Notes: generated from the letters alone by a model not told the origin. 64,000 nt of DNA from an uncultured Duncaniella sp. (GCA_910576785.1 CAJTJG010000006.1:80636-144635), one strand, 5' to 3'; positions 46,787-56,945 are shown, numbered from the stretch's first letter. Numbers and translations are program-made.

Positions 46787-48595
46787 ATGAAAAAGACTGC
46801 AACATATATACTCACCATACTCTTATCTCTGCCTGTTCCGGCTATTGCCGCGTCGTCAATACTCGATCTCAGTCATTCGATAACGGATGACAATATCATC
46901 GCACCTGAAAGCTTCGAAACCCAGACAAGACTTCTTGAAGAGAATTTCTATCTCAAGAATTATGTGGTGCCCGGATCGGATACAGGCGAGAACCATACTG
47001 CATCGGCAGCCGAGTACGAAAAGCGACTCACCAAACTACCCACCGAGATAGAACTGCCTTACAACAGCATAGTGGGCAAGTATATAGATATGTATCTGAC
47101 CAAGCGCCGCGGACTCGTGGCCAATATGCTCGCCCTGCACAACTATTATGGCAAATTCTTCGAGGAGGAACTCCTGAAAGAGGGTATGCCTCTGGAGCTC
47201 GAGTATCTGCCCGTCATCGAGTCGGCCATAAATCCCAACGCCGTATCGAGAGCGGGTGCTGTCGGTCTGTGGCAATTCATGCCGGCCACGGCCAAAGGGC
47301 TCGGCATGGAGGTAAACACCCTTGTGGATGAACGCCGCGATCCACGGATCTCGTCGCGCAATGCCGCCCGCTACCTGAAGCAGCTTCATGATATATACAA
47401 TGACTGGTCGCTTGCCATAGCCGCCTACAACTGCGGTCCCGGCAATGTGAACAAGGCTCTGCGCCGCGCCGGCGGAGACAGCGGGGAGAAAAAAGATTTC
47501 TGGGATATATACAACTATCTCCCCCAGGAGACACGCGGCTATGTGCCGGCATTCATCGCCGCCAACTATGTGATGAACTATTACCGCAAGCACGGTATCA
47601 CCCCCACTGTTGTGAAGCGTCAGCTCACCACCGACACCATAATGGTGAAGAACTATGTGCATTTCAATCAGATATCATCGGTGCTCAACATCCCGATCGA
47701 TGAGATAAGGATGCTCAACCCACAGTTCCGCAAAGACATCATACCCGGCGACTACCGGCCTTATGCGCTCACACTTCCCACACAGCAGTGTCTCAGCTAC
47801 ATAATGAGCGAAAAGCGGATTCTGGACTATGACCGCGACCTCTACGCGCGCCGGTCGCATGCCGAGCCGGCCGGCGAGACATCGGTTGAAGAGCAGCCCT
47901 TGATAGCGAGTGACGGCGGCCGTGCCAATCTTGCACTTGCGAGCACGCAGACGACCAATGCTGACGTAAACAATGAGATAGCCGATGCCTCGGCTCTAAC
48001 TGAAAAGACAATCACCAAGACACATGTGGTAGGCCGTGGCGAAAACATTCGCGACATAGCCCGTAGCTACGGAGTCTCGGCTACCGACATCAAGCGATGG
48101 AACAAGCTGCGCCGCGGCAAAGTAAAGGAAGGAGACAAACTCACCATCCAAGTGATAGAGCGTGTGACACCCGAGGAGATCAAAGTACAGGCCGCGCCTG
48201 AGATAGCACAGGTGAACCCCTCGACACTCAAGGAGGACACTCCAGCTACGGCCTCAGCTGCAAGCACAAGAAACACAACGGCGGCTGAGTCCACATCAAA
48301 GGCTCCGGAGAAGTCAAAGACCACCGCACAGCGTACTGTCACCCCCAAGACCACAACCCACAATGTGAAGAAAGGTGACACTCTGGAGCGTCTGGCCAAG
48401 CGCTACGGAACCACTGTCGCTGCAATCCAGGCTGCCAACGGCATGAAAAACAGCACTGCCATCCAGATAGGCCAGAAACTCAAGATCCCTGCCAAGGGTG
48501 GTGCAGCCGTAAATGGCAAAACAAAGAAGACGTCCAAGGCTTCATCCGCAAAAAACAAATCGACAAAGAAACCCGCACGCAGGAAGCGCCGCTGA
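46787..48595 (+). CDS. mltD: Membrane-bound lytic transglycosylase D-like, two LysM domains
   Basis: The enzyme cleaves peptidoglycan, forming 1,6-anhydromuropeptides. Of 602 residues, a signal peptide (1-21) is followed by a goose-lysozyme-type SLT domain (about 100-300) with catalytic Glu in LPVIESAINP, then SRAGAVGLWQFMPATAKGLG and AIAAYNCGPGNVNKALR. Two LysM domains lie near 405-450 and 525-570, separated by a Thr/Ala/Ser-rich linker. The C-terminus is a Lys/Arg-rich tail. No lipobox is evident, unlike E. coli MltD. Confidence 0.92.
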   Translation: MKKTATYILTILLSLPVPAIAASSILDLSHSITDDNIIAPESFETQTRLLEENFYLKNYVVPGSDTGENHTASAAEYEKRLTKLPTEIELPYNSIVGKYIDMYLTKRRGLVANMLALHNYYGKFFEEELLKEGMPLELEYLPVIESAINPNAVSRAGAVGLWQFMPATAKGLGMEVNTLVDERRDPRISSRNAARYLKQLHDIYNDWSLAIAAYNCGPGNVNKALRRAGGDSGEKKDFWDIYNYLPQETRGYVPAFIAANYVMNYYRKHGITPTVVKRQLTTDTIMVKNYVHFNQISSVLNIPIDEIRMLNPQFRKDIIPGDYRPYALTLPTQQCLSYIMSEKRILDYDRDLYARRSHAEPAGETSVEEQPLIASDGGRANLALASTQTTNADVNNEIADASALTEKTITKTHVVGRGENIRDIARSYGVSATDIKRWNKLRRGKVKEGDKLTIQVIERVTPEEIKVQAAPEIAQVNPSTLKEDTPATASAASTRNTTAAESTSKAPEKSKTTAQRTVTPKTTTHNVKKGDTLERLAKRYGTTVAAIQAANGMKNSTAIQIGQKLKIPAKGGAAVNGKTKKTSKASSAKNKSTKKPARRKRR

Positions 48596-48617
48596 TCTCA
48601 CGTCTGTATTATAGTCT

Positions 48618-49148
48618 ATGGAAAAGAAAACGATCTGGGATCTGAACCGTCCCGACCTGGAGCACTTCAAGCGGCAACCCAAGATAAGACTAACAGTCGT
48701 GCTTGATAATGTCCGGTCACTCAACAATATCGGAGCCATATTCCGGACATGCGACGCGTTTGCCGTAGAGAGGGTGATGCTATGCGGCATCAGCGCTACC
48801 CCACCCTCGGCCGAAATACATAAGACGGCCCTCGGCGCGGAGGAGTCCGTAGAATGGAGATATTTTCCTACTACGGAGGAGTGCATCATGGCCCTGCAGA
48901 ATGACGGTTATACACTATGCTGCCTCGAGCAGGTGAAAGGCAGTATCGAACTTCAGGACTTCAAGCCCCAGCAAGGCAGACGCTATGCTCTCGTGCTCGG
49001 GCACGAAGTAAACGGAGTGGAGCAGAGTATAGTCAACCAGTGCGACATATGCCTCGAGATACCGCAACACGGGACAAAACATTCGTTGAACGTATCAGTG
49101 TCAGGAGGAATAGCCATCTGGCATTTTTCCAACTATCTGTCATCCTAA
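48618..49148 (+). CDS. SpoU-family RNA 2'-O-methyltransferase
   Basis: The 176 residues form a SPOUT knot: the N-terminal VVLDNVRSLNNIGAIFRTCDAF, ALVLGHEVNGVEQSIVNQCD and the C-terminal PQHGTKHSLNVSVSGGIAIW. These match TrmH/TrmL enzymes that methylate tRNA or rRNA ribose. The exact target cannot be told. It lies 22 bases after the transglycosylase gene. Confidence 0.9.
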   Translation: MEKKTIWDLNRPDLEHFKRQPKIRLTVVLDNVRSLNNIGAIFRTCDAFAVERVMLCGISATPPSAEIHKTALGAEESVEWRYFPTTEECIMALQNDGYTLCCLEQVKGSIELQDFKPQQGRRYALVLGHEVNGVEQSIVNQCDICLEIPQHGTKHSLNVSVSGGIAIWHFSNYLSS

Positions 49149-49195
49149 GCATACAACACCACCCCTTCATCCACCTACACACCTACAGACCTACC

Positions 49196-51565
49196 ATGAA
49201 AGCTATCCGACCACTGCTTCTCACATCCATCATAGCCGGATGTATCCCTCAGACCAACGCACAGATCATCATCAACGAGCTGATGCAGTCAAACATAGAT
49301 TGCATAATGGATGATCTCAATGAATTTCCTGACTCGTGGCTCGAGCTGCACAATCCCACCACATCTCCGGTAAGCCTGGCAGGGTATTCCGTATGCAACA
49401 AAAACAAACCCTCCAAGGCCTATGCACTCCCGGCCAAAACCATACCTGCCGGTGGATATATGATTGTATATTGCGACAAACAGGGCGAGGGGCTCCATGC
49501 GGACTTTCGTCTTGAGTCGGGCAAGGACGGAGCCATATATCTATTCAAGGATGGCGTAGTGGTCGATATGATCGAAGGCATGAAGAAACAGCCGGCACCA
49601 AACATAGCCTACGGGCGTCAGACCGACGGATCAGACACATGGGGCTATATGGCCACGCCTACCCCCGGCGCATCAAACTGCGGACGGATCATCAAAGATA
49701 TACTTGGCGAGCCTATCTTCTCCACGCCAGGACGCGTCAGCACCGATCCGCTGCAGCTGACCATCTCCCTCCCGGCCGATGCTCCGGAAGGGACTACCGT
49801 CCACTACACCACCGACGGTACAGAACCAACCGCCTCTTCTCCGACCGCCAACGGAGCTATACGCATAGACAAGACAACGACCATACGTGCCGTGGCCATG
49901 TGCGACGGATATCTCACACCGCGCTCCACCGTACAGAGTTATATCTTCTTCCCTCGCGAGATGACTCTCCCGATCGTATCCATGGTGACAGACGACCGCT
50001 ATTTCAGTGATCCCAAAATAGGCATATATGCCGGGGAGAATTATCTGAAAAACTGGCGCCGCCCTGTCAACATAGAACTGTTTGAGAAACCCGGGGAGGA
50101 AAGTGTGATAAACCAGTTGTGTGAAACACGCATAAAGGGAGGTGCAACACGAACCAACCCTCTTAAGTCGCTTGCCATATATGCCAACAAGCGATTCGGT
50201 ACGAAACGTTTCTTCCACGAGTTCTTCCCCGAAGATGCCCCCGGCCGAAACGAATGGAAGTCGTTCGAGCTGCGCAATTCCGGCAACGATTTCGACTATC
50301 TGTATTTCAGAGACGCACTGATCCAACGGATCATGGGCCGCAACACTGACCTCGACTGGCAACCGTGGCAGCCCGTCATATATATGCTGAACGGGGAGTA
50401 CAAGGGGATACTGAACATACGTCCGCGCTCAAATGAGGATCATATATACACATTCTACGATGAGCTGGAGGATATCGACATGTTCGAGAACTGGTGGGAA
50501 CTCAAAGAGGGCTCATGGGATAACTATAACGCCTTCAAGGAATTCTACAGTGGACACGGACATACCCTTGCGGAATATGAACAGTGGATGGATACCGGTG
50601 AGTTCGCCAACCTTGTCATCATGAACCTCTTCTATGACAACAAGGACTTTCCTGCCAACAATATCGTGATGTGGCGCCCGATAGCCGACGGAGGCCGCTG
50701 GAGATGGATAGCAAAAGACGCAGACTTCGGACTCGGTCTTTACGGACGCACGGCAAGCTACAATACGATAGCCTGGATCAATGATAATAATTACGATCAG
50801 GATTTCGCATGGGGCAACACCTGGGAAGGCACCCGCCTGTTCAGACGCCTTATGGAGATCGATGAATTCAAGCAGATGTTCATCGACCGGTGTGCAGTAT
50901 ATGTCGGCGATTTTCTCAATGCACAGTATACCAACAATACGCTCGACGAAATGCGCAATGTCATAGCCTACGAATATCCATACCACAGGAAACTATTCAA
51001 CGAATGGTGGCCGAATTACAATGAAGAGGTAAGTTTTATAAAGCGATGGATAGGGACACGTACTCCGGCATTCCTTACATTCGTAGCTGATTATTATAAG
51101 CTCGGCAAGCCGCTCCCTCTCACCATCGACAAAGGCCGGAAGGACATACTGTCGCTGACGGTCAACGGCATACCGGTCAACAACCGCAGTTTCAACGGAA
51201 AATTCTTCCAGGGACGCGATCTGAACATAAGCGGAAGCACAGCGGACGACACCAAAGCCATAGCCGGATGGAAGGTTACTGTAACCAACGGAACATCCTC
51301 GACCACTACAGAATACCCCGGGCCGGAACTCCACCTGACGTTCCCGTCCTGTACATCGGTCGACATCCAGTCGATGATCAGTGACAGCGGCATCAAGGAT
51401 ATCTCCGTAGGGAATGCAGCCATAGATCCAGATGAAACGCTTACAGTCTACGATCTCTCCGGACGCTGCCTCGGCACCTATCCATCACTTTCATCAGCGA
51501 TGCTCGCCCGAGGGATATATGTCCTGAAACAGGGATCGTCCGCGGCCAAACATCTCGTGAGATGA
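49196..51565 (+). CDS. Secreted CotH-kinase-family protein with lamin-tail domain
   Basis: The ATG at 49196 begins a signal peptide ending TNA|Q, giving 789 residues. Domains in order: lamin-tail domain (about 25-140, IIINELMQSN, SWLELHNPT, GYMIVYCDKQG), a chitobiase/FN3-like beta domain (about 170-245, VHYTTDGTEPTAS), a CotH kinase-like domain (about 255-600, LPIVSMVTDD, RIKGGATR, KDADFGLGLYG), a beta region, and a last 40 residues resembling a type IX secretion sorting signal (TLTVYDLSGRCLG, ARGIYVLK). CotH proteins phosphorylate spore-coat proteins in Bacillus; the substrate here is unknown. Confidence 0.85.
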   Translation: MKAIRPLLLTSIIAGCIPQTNAQIIINELMQSNIDCIMDDLNEFPDSWLELHNPTTSPVSLAGYSVCNKNKPSKAYALPAKTIPAGGYMIVYCDKQGEGLHADFRLESGKDGAIYLFKDGVVVDMIEGMKKQPAPNIAYGRQTDGSDTWGYMATPTPGASNCGRIIKDILGEPIFSTPGRVSTDPLQLTISLPADAPEGTTVHYTTDGTEPTASSPTANGAIRIDKTTTIRAVAMCDGYLTPRSTVQSYIFFPREMTLPIVSMVTDDRYFSDPKIGIYAGENYLKNWRRPVNIELFEKPGEESVINQLCETRIKGGATRTNPLKSLAIYANKRFGTKRFFHEFFPEDAPGRNEWKSFELRNSGNDFDYLYFRDALIQRIMGRNTDLDWQPWQPVIYMLNGEYKGILNIRPRSNEDHIYTFYDELEDIDMFENWWELKEGSWDNYNAFKEFYSGHGHTLAEYEQWMDTGEFANLVIMNLFYDNKDFPANNIVMWRPIADGGRWRWIAKDADFGLGLYGRTASYNTIAWINDNNYDQDFAWGNTWEGTRLFRRLMEIDEFKQMFIDRCAVYVGDFLNAQYTNNTLDEMRNVIAYEYPYHRKLFNEWWPNYNEEVSFIKRWIGTRTPAFLTFVADYYKLGKPLPLTIDKGRKDILSLTVNGIPVNNRSFNGKFFQGRDLNISGSTADDTKAIAGWKVTVTNGTSSTTTEYPGPELHLTFPSCTSVDIQSMISDSGIKDISVGNAAIDPDETLTVYDLSGRCLGTYPSLSSAMLARGIYVLKQGSSAAKHLVR

Positions 51566-51632
51566 TGTAGGCATATATGTGAGGGATAGTCAGTAATTTT
51601 ATCTGAATGAACCTATAAACTATTCATAACGT

Positions 51633-52568
51633 ATGATTTCTATTATTATTCCGATGTATAATTCGGAGTCAACAATAATCCGATGTCTTGACGCCATAAT
51701 CAATCAGAATTATGACGGAAGATATGAAATCATTGTTGTCAATGACGGTTCAACAGATAACTCACTCTCTATTGTCAATAATTACAACAAGGCCGGGAGG
51801 GTGACTATTCTTACAAAGGAGAACGGAGGGCCGGCATCAGCCCGAAACTTCGGGCTGATGCATTGCCATCCTGATTCGAAATGGGTAACATTTATCGACA
51901 GTGATGACTATGTCGAACCATCATTCCTATCACAACTGACCTCCTTAGACGGAGATTTGAAGATGTGTATGCCCTTCCCAAAATATGGTGAATGGAAAGA
52001 TCGAATAGCTAAAGATGATGACATAATCCAGTTCAAGAATCTCAGTAGCTCGAAGGAATTTGCATCCATATTCAAATGTGGTACAATGTGTCCGTTCTGG
52101 AATAAGCTTTTTTCACTTGATATAATACATAATAACAATCTCTCCATACCGGATATACGATTACTGGAAGATGCTGATTTCGTATTCCGATACATTCAAT
52201 ATTGCGACACTGTAAGTTGGAAAAACAGCCACATATATAATTATATTCATCGTCCGGGATCAGAGACGTCAAAAATAGGAGAGGATATGCTGGTCAACTA
52301 TATCCGTCTGCATAAGGATATGACCGAATGGTTTGCGTCGGAGCTTGCTATTGAGATAGATGAATTTGTGTATCCCCAATACATCAGCATGCTCCGACGG
52401 TTTATCGTAAACAATGATCTTGTCACCCCTAAAAAATATATCCAAGACAAGTGGATAAGAAAATCGCTCACTAATCACAAGACGGTATCTGCAGGAGAGT
52501 CGGCATTTCGCACCCTTATGAAATATGGATTCTTCAAGACGGCTAAAAAGCTATTCATAAAAGCATGA
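51633..52568 (+). CDS. Glycosyltransferase family 2
   Basis: The 311 residues open with the GT-A pattern MISIIIPMYNSESTI, then VNDGSTDNS (nucleotide-sugar binding), GPASARNFGL and the metal-binding FIDSDDYVEP. A less conserved C-terminal half follows (LLEDADFVFRY). Sugar donor and acceptor are unknown. The gene is clearly more AT-rich than its neighbours and stands alone between the CotH gene and uvrB, suggesting recent acquisition. Confidence 0.88.
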   Translation: MISIIIPMYNSESTIIRCLDAIINQNYDGRYEIIVVNDGSTDNSLSIVNNYNKAGRVTILTKENGGPASARNFGLMHCHPDSKWVTFIDSDDYVEPSFLSQLTSLDGDLKMCMPFPKYGEWKDRIAKDDDIIQFKNLSSSKEFASIFKCGTMCPFWNKLFSLDIIHNNNLSIPDIRLLEDADFVFRYIQYCDTVSWKNSHIYNYIHRPGSETSKIGEDMLVNYIRLHKDMTEWFASELAIEIDEFVYPQYISMLRRFIVNNDLVTPKKYIQDKWIRKSLTNHKTVSAGESAFRTLMKYGFFKTAKKLFIKA

Positions 52569-52587
52569 AGCATCTCGACATCCGGAT

Positions 52588-52818
52588 ATGCTTTCACAGC
52601 CTATTTTCAATACACCAGAAAATCCGGTTGAAAAATTTACTGACACATATATTCAGATTTTAAATCAAACGCCAGAACAAGCAGTCAGGCGTTGTCGCTA
52701 TGGATGGTCAAAAATTACAGTCGAAACACATCTCGGACTATGTCAATATTTTGGAGACAAAGTAAAATCCGCAATTACCAGAAGATTACCATTTATGAAG
52801 TACTTACTTACAAAATAA
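52588..52818 (+). CDS. Small hypothetical open reading frame
   Basis: The 76 codons are not recognised. The peptide has a plausible composition but no domain, signal or membrane segment, and the region is AT-rich like the glycosyltransferase. It follows that gene by 19 bases, so it could be a co-transferred gene, a remnant of a longer one, or chance. The rest of 52569-52913 holds only the uvrB promoter. Confidence 0.3.
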   Translation: MLSQPIFNTPENPVEKFTDTYIQILNQTPEQAVRRCRYGWSKITVETHLGLCQYFGDKVKSAITRRLPFMKYLLTK

Positions 52819-52875
52819 ATGGCAACGAGATCCATTAACAGGATTATAAAGATGGAATATCTGTGTAAATTATTC

Positions 52876-52906
52876 TTGACATAATCTCTGAAATTGCGTA
52901 ATTTTG
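52876..52906 (+). promoter_or_regulatory. Promoter of uvrB
   Basis: TTG (52876-52878), 20 bases and TAATTTTG (52899-52906). The ATG at 52914 lies only 7 bases beyond, so the mRNA should be leaderless or nearly so. Confidence 0.65.
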
Positions 52907-52913
52907 CAGGATT

Positions 52914-55007
52914 ATGGAATTCCATCTTTCTTCACAATACAAACCCACAGGCGACCAGCCACAAGCCATAGAGAGCCTTGTCAACGGCATAATGGCCGGA
53001 GAGAAGGCTCAGACCCTGCTCGGTGTAACCGGATCGGGCAAAACTTTCACCATGGCCAACGTGATAGAGCGCGTGGGTAAACCCACCCTTATCCTCAGCC
53101 ATAACAAAACCCTTGCCGCCCAGCTCTACGGAGAGTTCAAAAACTTCTTTCCGGAGAATTCGGTGCAATACTTCGTTTCGTATTACGACTATTATCAGCC
53201 GGAAGCATACATCCCCACGGTTGACAAGTACATAGAGAAGGATCTCATGATCAACGATGAGATAGAGAAATTGCGGCTATCCACCGTCTCGGCCCTACTG
53301 TCCGGACGCAAGGATATCGTAGTGGTATCATCAGTGTCCTGTCTCTACGGTATGGGCAACCCCGAAGATTTTGACAGCAACGTGGTGCAGCTCAAAGTGG
53401 GACAGAAGATAGCCCGCAACAAGTTTCTGAGAGATCTCGTGGGTGCGCTGTACTCCCGCAACGAAGTGGAATTGTCGCGCGGCACCTTCCGGGTGAAAGG
53501 TGACACGGTGGATATCCGTCTTGCCTATGAGGAGATCATAGTGCGGGTCACATTCTGGGGCGATGAGATCGAATCCATAAAGACCCTACATCCGGAGGAC
53601 AACACATCGCTCGGCAACCACGATATTTTCCAGATATATCCCGCCAATCTCTTCGTCACCACTCCCGAGCGAATGGGCACAGCCATAGGGCAGATAGAAC
53701 TTGATCTCGGCGAGCAGTACAACAACTTCTTCCGTGAAGGGAAGGAACTCGAGGCCAAACGTCTCCTTGAGCGCGTCACCTATGATGTGGAGATGCTGCG
53801 CGAGGTTGGACACTGCTCCGGCATAGAGAACTATTCACGATATTTCGATGGCCGACGTCCTGGCATGCGTCCATTCTGCCTGCTGGACTATTTCCCGAAG
53901 GACTTCCTGACCATCATCGATGAGAGCCACGTGACGCTCCCGCAGTGCCACGCCATGTATGGCGGTGATCTATCGCGCAAGATGAATCTTGTGGAATACG
54001 GCTTCCGTCTGTCGGCCGCACTGGACAACAGGCCTCTGAGATTTGAGGAGTTCGAGAAGCTGACTCCTCAGGTACTTTATGTCAGCGCCACTCCCGCCGA
54101 CTATGAACTTGAGAAATGCGAAGGTGTCGTGGTAGAACAGATCATCCGTCCGACAGGTCTGCTCGATCCATTGATCGAGGTGCGGCCATCTCTCAATCAG
54201 ATTGACGATCTGCTCCACGAGATCAATCTTCGCATAGAGCGCAGGGAGCGTGTACTCGTGACCACTCTGACCAAAAGAATGGCCGAAGAGCTCAACGACT
54301 ACCTCACCCGTCTGCGCATCAAGACGGCTTACATACACAGCGATGTGGATACTCTCGACCGAATAAAGATCCTCGACGGACTCCGGTCGGGAGAATTTGA
54401 TGTGCTGATAGGCGTCAATCTTCTTCGCGAGGGTCTGGATCTACCCGAAGTATCGCTGGTGGCCATACTCGATGCTGATAAAGAGGGATTCCTGCGGTCA
54501 CACCGGTCTCTTACACAGACAGTGGGACGTGCCGCACGCAACCTCAACGGTACCGTCATCATGTATGCCGACAAGATCACTGATTCGATGCAGCAGACCA
54601 TTGACGAGACTGCACGCCGTAGAGAACTTCAGCTGGCTTATAATGAAGAGCACGGTATAACGCCGCAGGCCATTGTCAAAGCGCGCAATGCCATTATTGG
54701 ATTCGATACGCCCGACTCCCTCTCGAAGGGAGGAGGAAGACAAAGCGGAAAAGCCAAAACCGGCGCCGGACATGCACAGCCTGTGCCCTATGCTTCCGAA
54801 TATTCCACAAAAGTTGATCTCGCAGCCGATCCAGTCATGTCGTATCTCTCGGCCGATGCGTTGCAGAAACTCATCAGCAAACGACGGAGCGAGATGGTGG
54901 AATGTGCCCGCAAAATGGAATTCATCGAAGCCGCGAGACTGCGTGACGAGATACTCGCAATGGAGGAAAAACTCGCTGGCATGACAGAAACAGATCCGGA
55001 ATCATGA
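52914..55007 (+). CDS. uvrB: Excinuclease ABC subunit B
   Basis: UvrB verifies damage in nucleotide-excision repair with UvrA and UvrC. The 697 residues include Walker A GVTGSGKTFTMA (about 38-49), the beta-hairpin region YYDYYQPEAYIP, DEXD-type IIDESHVTLPQ, helicase motif VI QTVGRAARN, and the C-terminal UVR domain KMEFIEAARLRDEI. The stop overlaps the ATG of the radical-SAM gene by 4 bases. Length and domain order are normal. Confidence 0.97.
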   Translation: MEFHLSSQYKPTGDQPQAIESLVNGIMAGEKAQTLLGVTGSGKTFTMANVIERVGKPTLILSHNKTLAAQLYGEFKNFFPENSVQYFVSYYDYYQPEAYIPTVDKYIEKDLMINDEIEKLRLSTVSALLSGRKDIVVVSSVSCLYGMGNPEDFDSNVVQLKVGQKIARNKFLRDLVGALYSRNEVELSRGTFRVKGDTVDIRLAYEEIIVRVTFWGDEIESIKTLHPEDNTSLGNHDIFQIYPANLFVTTPERMGTAIGQIELDLGEQYNNFFREGKELEAKRLLERVTYDVEMLREVGHCSGIENYSRYFDGRRPGMRPFCLLDYFPKDFLTIIDESHVTLPQCHAMYGGDLSRKMNLVEYGFRLSAALDNRPLRFEEFEKLTPQVLYVSATPADYELEKCEGVVVEQIIRPTGLLDPLIEVRPSLNQIDDLLHEINLRIERRERVLVTTLTKRMAEELNDYLTRLRIKTAYIHSDVDTLDRIKILDGLRSGEFDVLIGVNLLREGLDLPEVSLVAILDADKEGFLRSHRSLTQTVGRAARNLNGTVIMYADKITDSMQQTIDETARRRELQLAYNEEHGITPQAIVKARNAIIGFDTPDSLSKGGGRQSGKAKTGAGHAQPVPYASEYSTKVDLAADPVMSYLSADALQKLISKRRSEMVECARKMEFIEAARLRDEILAMEEKLAGMTETDPES

Positions 55008-56878
55008 GCAACAAGCCATACCCCTTTCTCCCGACAAGTGTCAAGGAGATGAAAGCCCTGGGATGGGACCACGTGGATGTGGTTCTGTTCTCGGGAGACG
55101 CATATGTCGATCATCCATCGTTTGGAGCAGCTGTAATAGGCCGCACACTTCAAGCCGCCGGTTACAACGTGGCCATCGTACCACAACCTAACTGGCAGGA
55201 CGATCTGCGCGATTTCAAGAAATTCGGCGCACCACGCCTATTCTTCGGCGTATCGGCAGGTGCCATGGACTCAATGGTGAACCATTACACTGCCGGCCGG
55301 CGCCGCCGCAGCGATGATGCCTTTACACCAGGCGACCGGCACGGCGCACGTCCGGATTATCCTACGGTAGTATATTCCGCCATACTGCGCCGGCTGTTTC
55401 CTTCCACCCCTATCATAGCAGGCGGTATCGAGGCTTCAATGCGCCGACTGTCACACTATGATTACTGGAAGGACTGTCTGCAGCCATCCATATTGCTTGA
55501 CTGCGACGCCGATATAATATCCTATGGCATGGGCGAACGCACCATACCGGAGATAGCGCGTATGATAGAGAACGGCGCCTCAGTAGAACAACTGGGCGAA
55601 CTAATGCAGACGGTATCACGTGTGAAAGAGTGCCCGCTTCAGGTGAATGAGGGCAAGATTTATGAGGATGACCGCAACATAGTGCTCCACTCATTTACCA
55701 GATGCAAGTCCGACAAGCGGGCTCAGGCTGAGAACTTCCGCCATATCGAGCGGCAGAGCAATGCCATGAACGGTAAGACAATATGGCAGAAGCATGGAAA
55801 GATATGGATACGTGTCACCCCGATGCTTCCACCGATGACGACAGCGGAGATAGATGCTTCCTTCGACCTGCCATACACCCGTCTCCCCCACCCCCGCTAC
55901 AACGGGAAACGTATCCCGGCATATGAAATGATACGCCATTCTGTCAATATTCATCGTGGATGTTTCGGCGGATGCTCGTTCTGCACTATCTCAGCCCATC
56001 AAGGCAAATTCATCGCCTCACGAAGCAAGCAGTCAATATTAAGGGAAGTGCGTCAGGTTACTGAAATGCCCGATTTCAAAGGATACATCAGCGATGTCGG
56101 CGGCCCGTCGGCCAATATGTACAACCTCGGAGGGAAAGACAAATCTATATGCGGGAAGTGCCTGAAGCCGTCATGTCTGCATCCCTCGGTATGTCCAAAT
56201 CTGAATACTGACCACACTTCGCTGCTCGAGCTATACAAGGCCGTGGACGCGGTGCCAGGTGTAAAGAAATCATTCATAGGAAGCGGCGTACGCTATGATC
56301 TCTCCATGCATGTGACCGGCGATAGCCGCATCGACAAGGCAAACAGGCGTTATAACGAAGAACTTATAGTCAATCATGTGTCAGGACGCCTGAAAGTGGC
56401 ACCCGAACACACCTCTGACGCGGTACTCGACCTCATGCGGAAGCCATCGTTCACTCTTTTTCATGACTTCTCAGCTTTCTTCGCGCAGGTCAATTCACGC
56501 CATCAGTTGAAACAGCAACTGATCCCCTATTTCATATCCTCGCATCCCGGATGCCATGAAGTGGATATGGCCGAACTGGCCGTGGAGACCAAGGACATGA
56601 ACATGCACCTGGAGCAGGTGCAGGACTTCACGCCCACACCGATGACTCTATCCACCGAGATCTATTACACAGGGATCCATCCCTACACCATGAAGCCTGT
56701 CTTCACGGCCACGACCCCCGAAGCGAAGAAGGCACAGCGCAAATATTTCTTCTGGTATGATCCATCATTCCGATCGGATATCACAGCCTCATTGAAAAGG
56801 CTTCACCGCACGGACCTGCTCAACAGACTCTTTCCACGCAAGGCATCCTACCCTTACAACCCACGACGCAAAAATTAG
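55004..56878 (+). CDS. YgiQ-family radical SAM protein
   Basis: The 624 residues match YgiQ: the N-terminal FLPTSVKEMKALGWDHVDVV, a cobalamin-like region (GAAVIGRTLQAAGYNVAIV), GGIEASMRRLSHYDYW, the cluster motif CFGGCSFCTIS (C-x3-C-x2-C) and SDVGGPSANMYNLGG. The C-terminal QDFTPTPMTLSTEIYYTG is also family-specific. The reaction is unknown. The 4-base ATGA overlap with uvrB indicates translational coupling. Confidence 0.9.
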   Translation: MSNKPYPFLPTSVKEMKALGWDHVDVVLFSGDAYVDHPSFGAAVIGRTLQAAGYNVAIVPQPNWQDDLRDFKKFGAPRLFFGVSAGAMDSMVNHYTAGRRRRSDDAFTPGDRHGARPDYPTVVYSAILRRLFPSTPIIAGGIEASMRRLSHYDYWKDCLQPSILLDCDADIISYGMGERTIPEIARMIENGASVEQLGELMQTVSRVKECPLQVNEGKIYEDDRNIVLHSFTRCKSDKRAQAENFRHIERQSNAMNGKTIWQKHGKIWIRVTPMLPPMTTAEIDASFDLPYTRLPHPRYNGKRIPAYEMIRHSVNIHRGCFGGCSFCTISAHQGKFIASRSKQSILREVRQVTEMPDFKGYISDVGGPSANMYNLGGKDKSICGKCLKPSCLHPSVCPNLNTDHTSLLELYKAVDAVPGVKKSFIGSGVRYDLSMHVTGDSRIDKANRRYNEELIVNHVSGRLKVAPEHTSDAVLDLMRKPSFTLFHDFSAFFAQVNSRHQLKQQLIPYFISSHPGCHEVDMAELAVETKDMNMHLEQVQDFTPTPMTLSTEIYYTGIHPYTMKPVFTATTPEAKKAQRKYFFWYDPSFRSDITASLKRLHRTDLLNRLFPRKASYPYNPRRKN

Positions 56879-56902
56879 ACCGCAAGGAACCATAACAGGC
56901 TG

Positions 56903-56945
56903 AAAAAACTCCGTGGCCAATATCACACAGGATATGGCCACGGAG
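56903..56945 (-). terminator. Terminator of the EF-G-like gene
   Basis: CTCCGTGGCC pairs with GGCCACGGAG, extended by ATATC/GATAT past one bulged A, with a 6-base loop. On the minus strand six T (56908-56903) follow. It may also stop the convergent radical-SAM transcript. Confidence 0.75.

Noticed and set aside
48917..49195. An extended N-terminus for the CotH protein overlapping the methyltransferase gene
   Set aside because: The frame inside the methyltransferase is a shadow; the ATG at 49196 begins a proper signal peptide.
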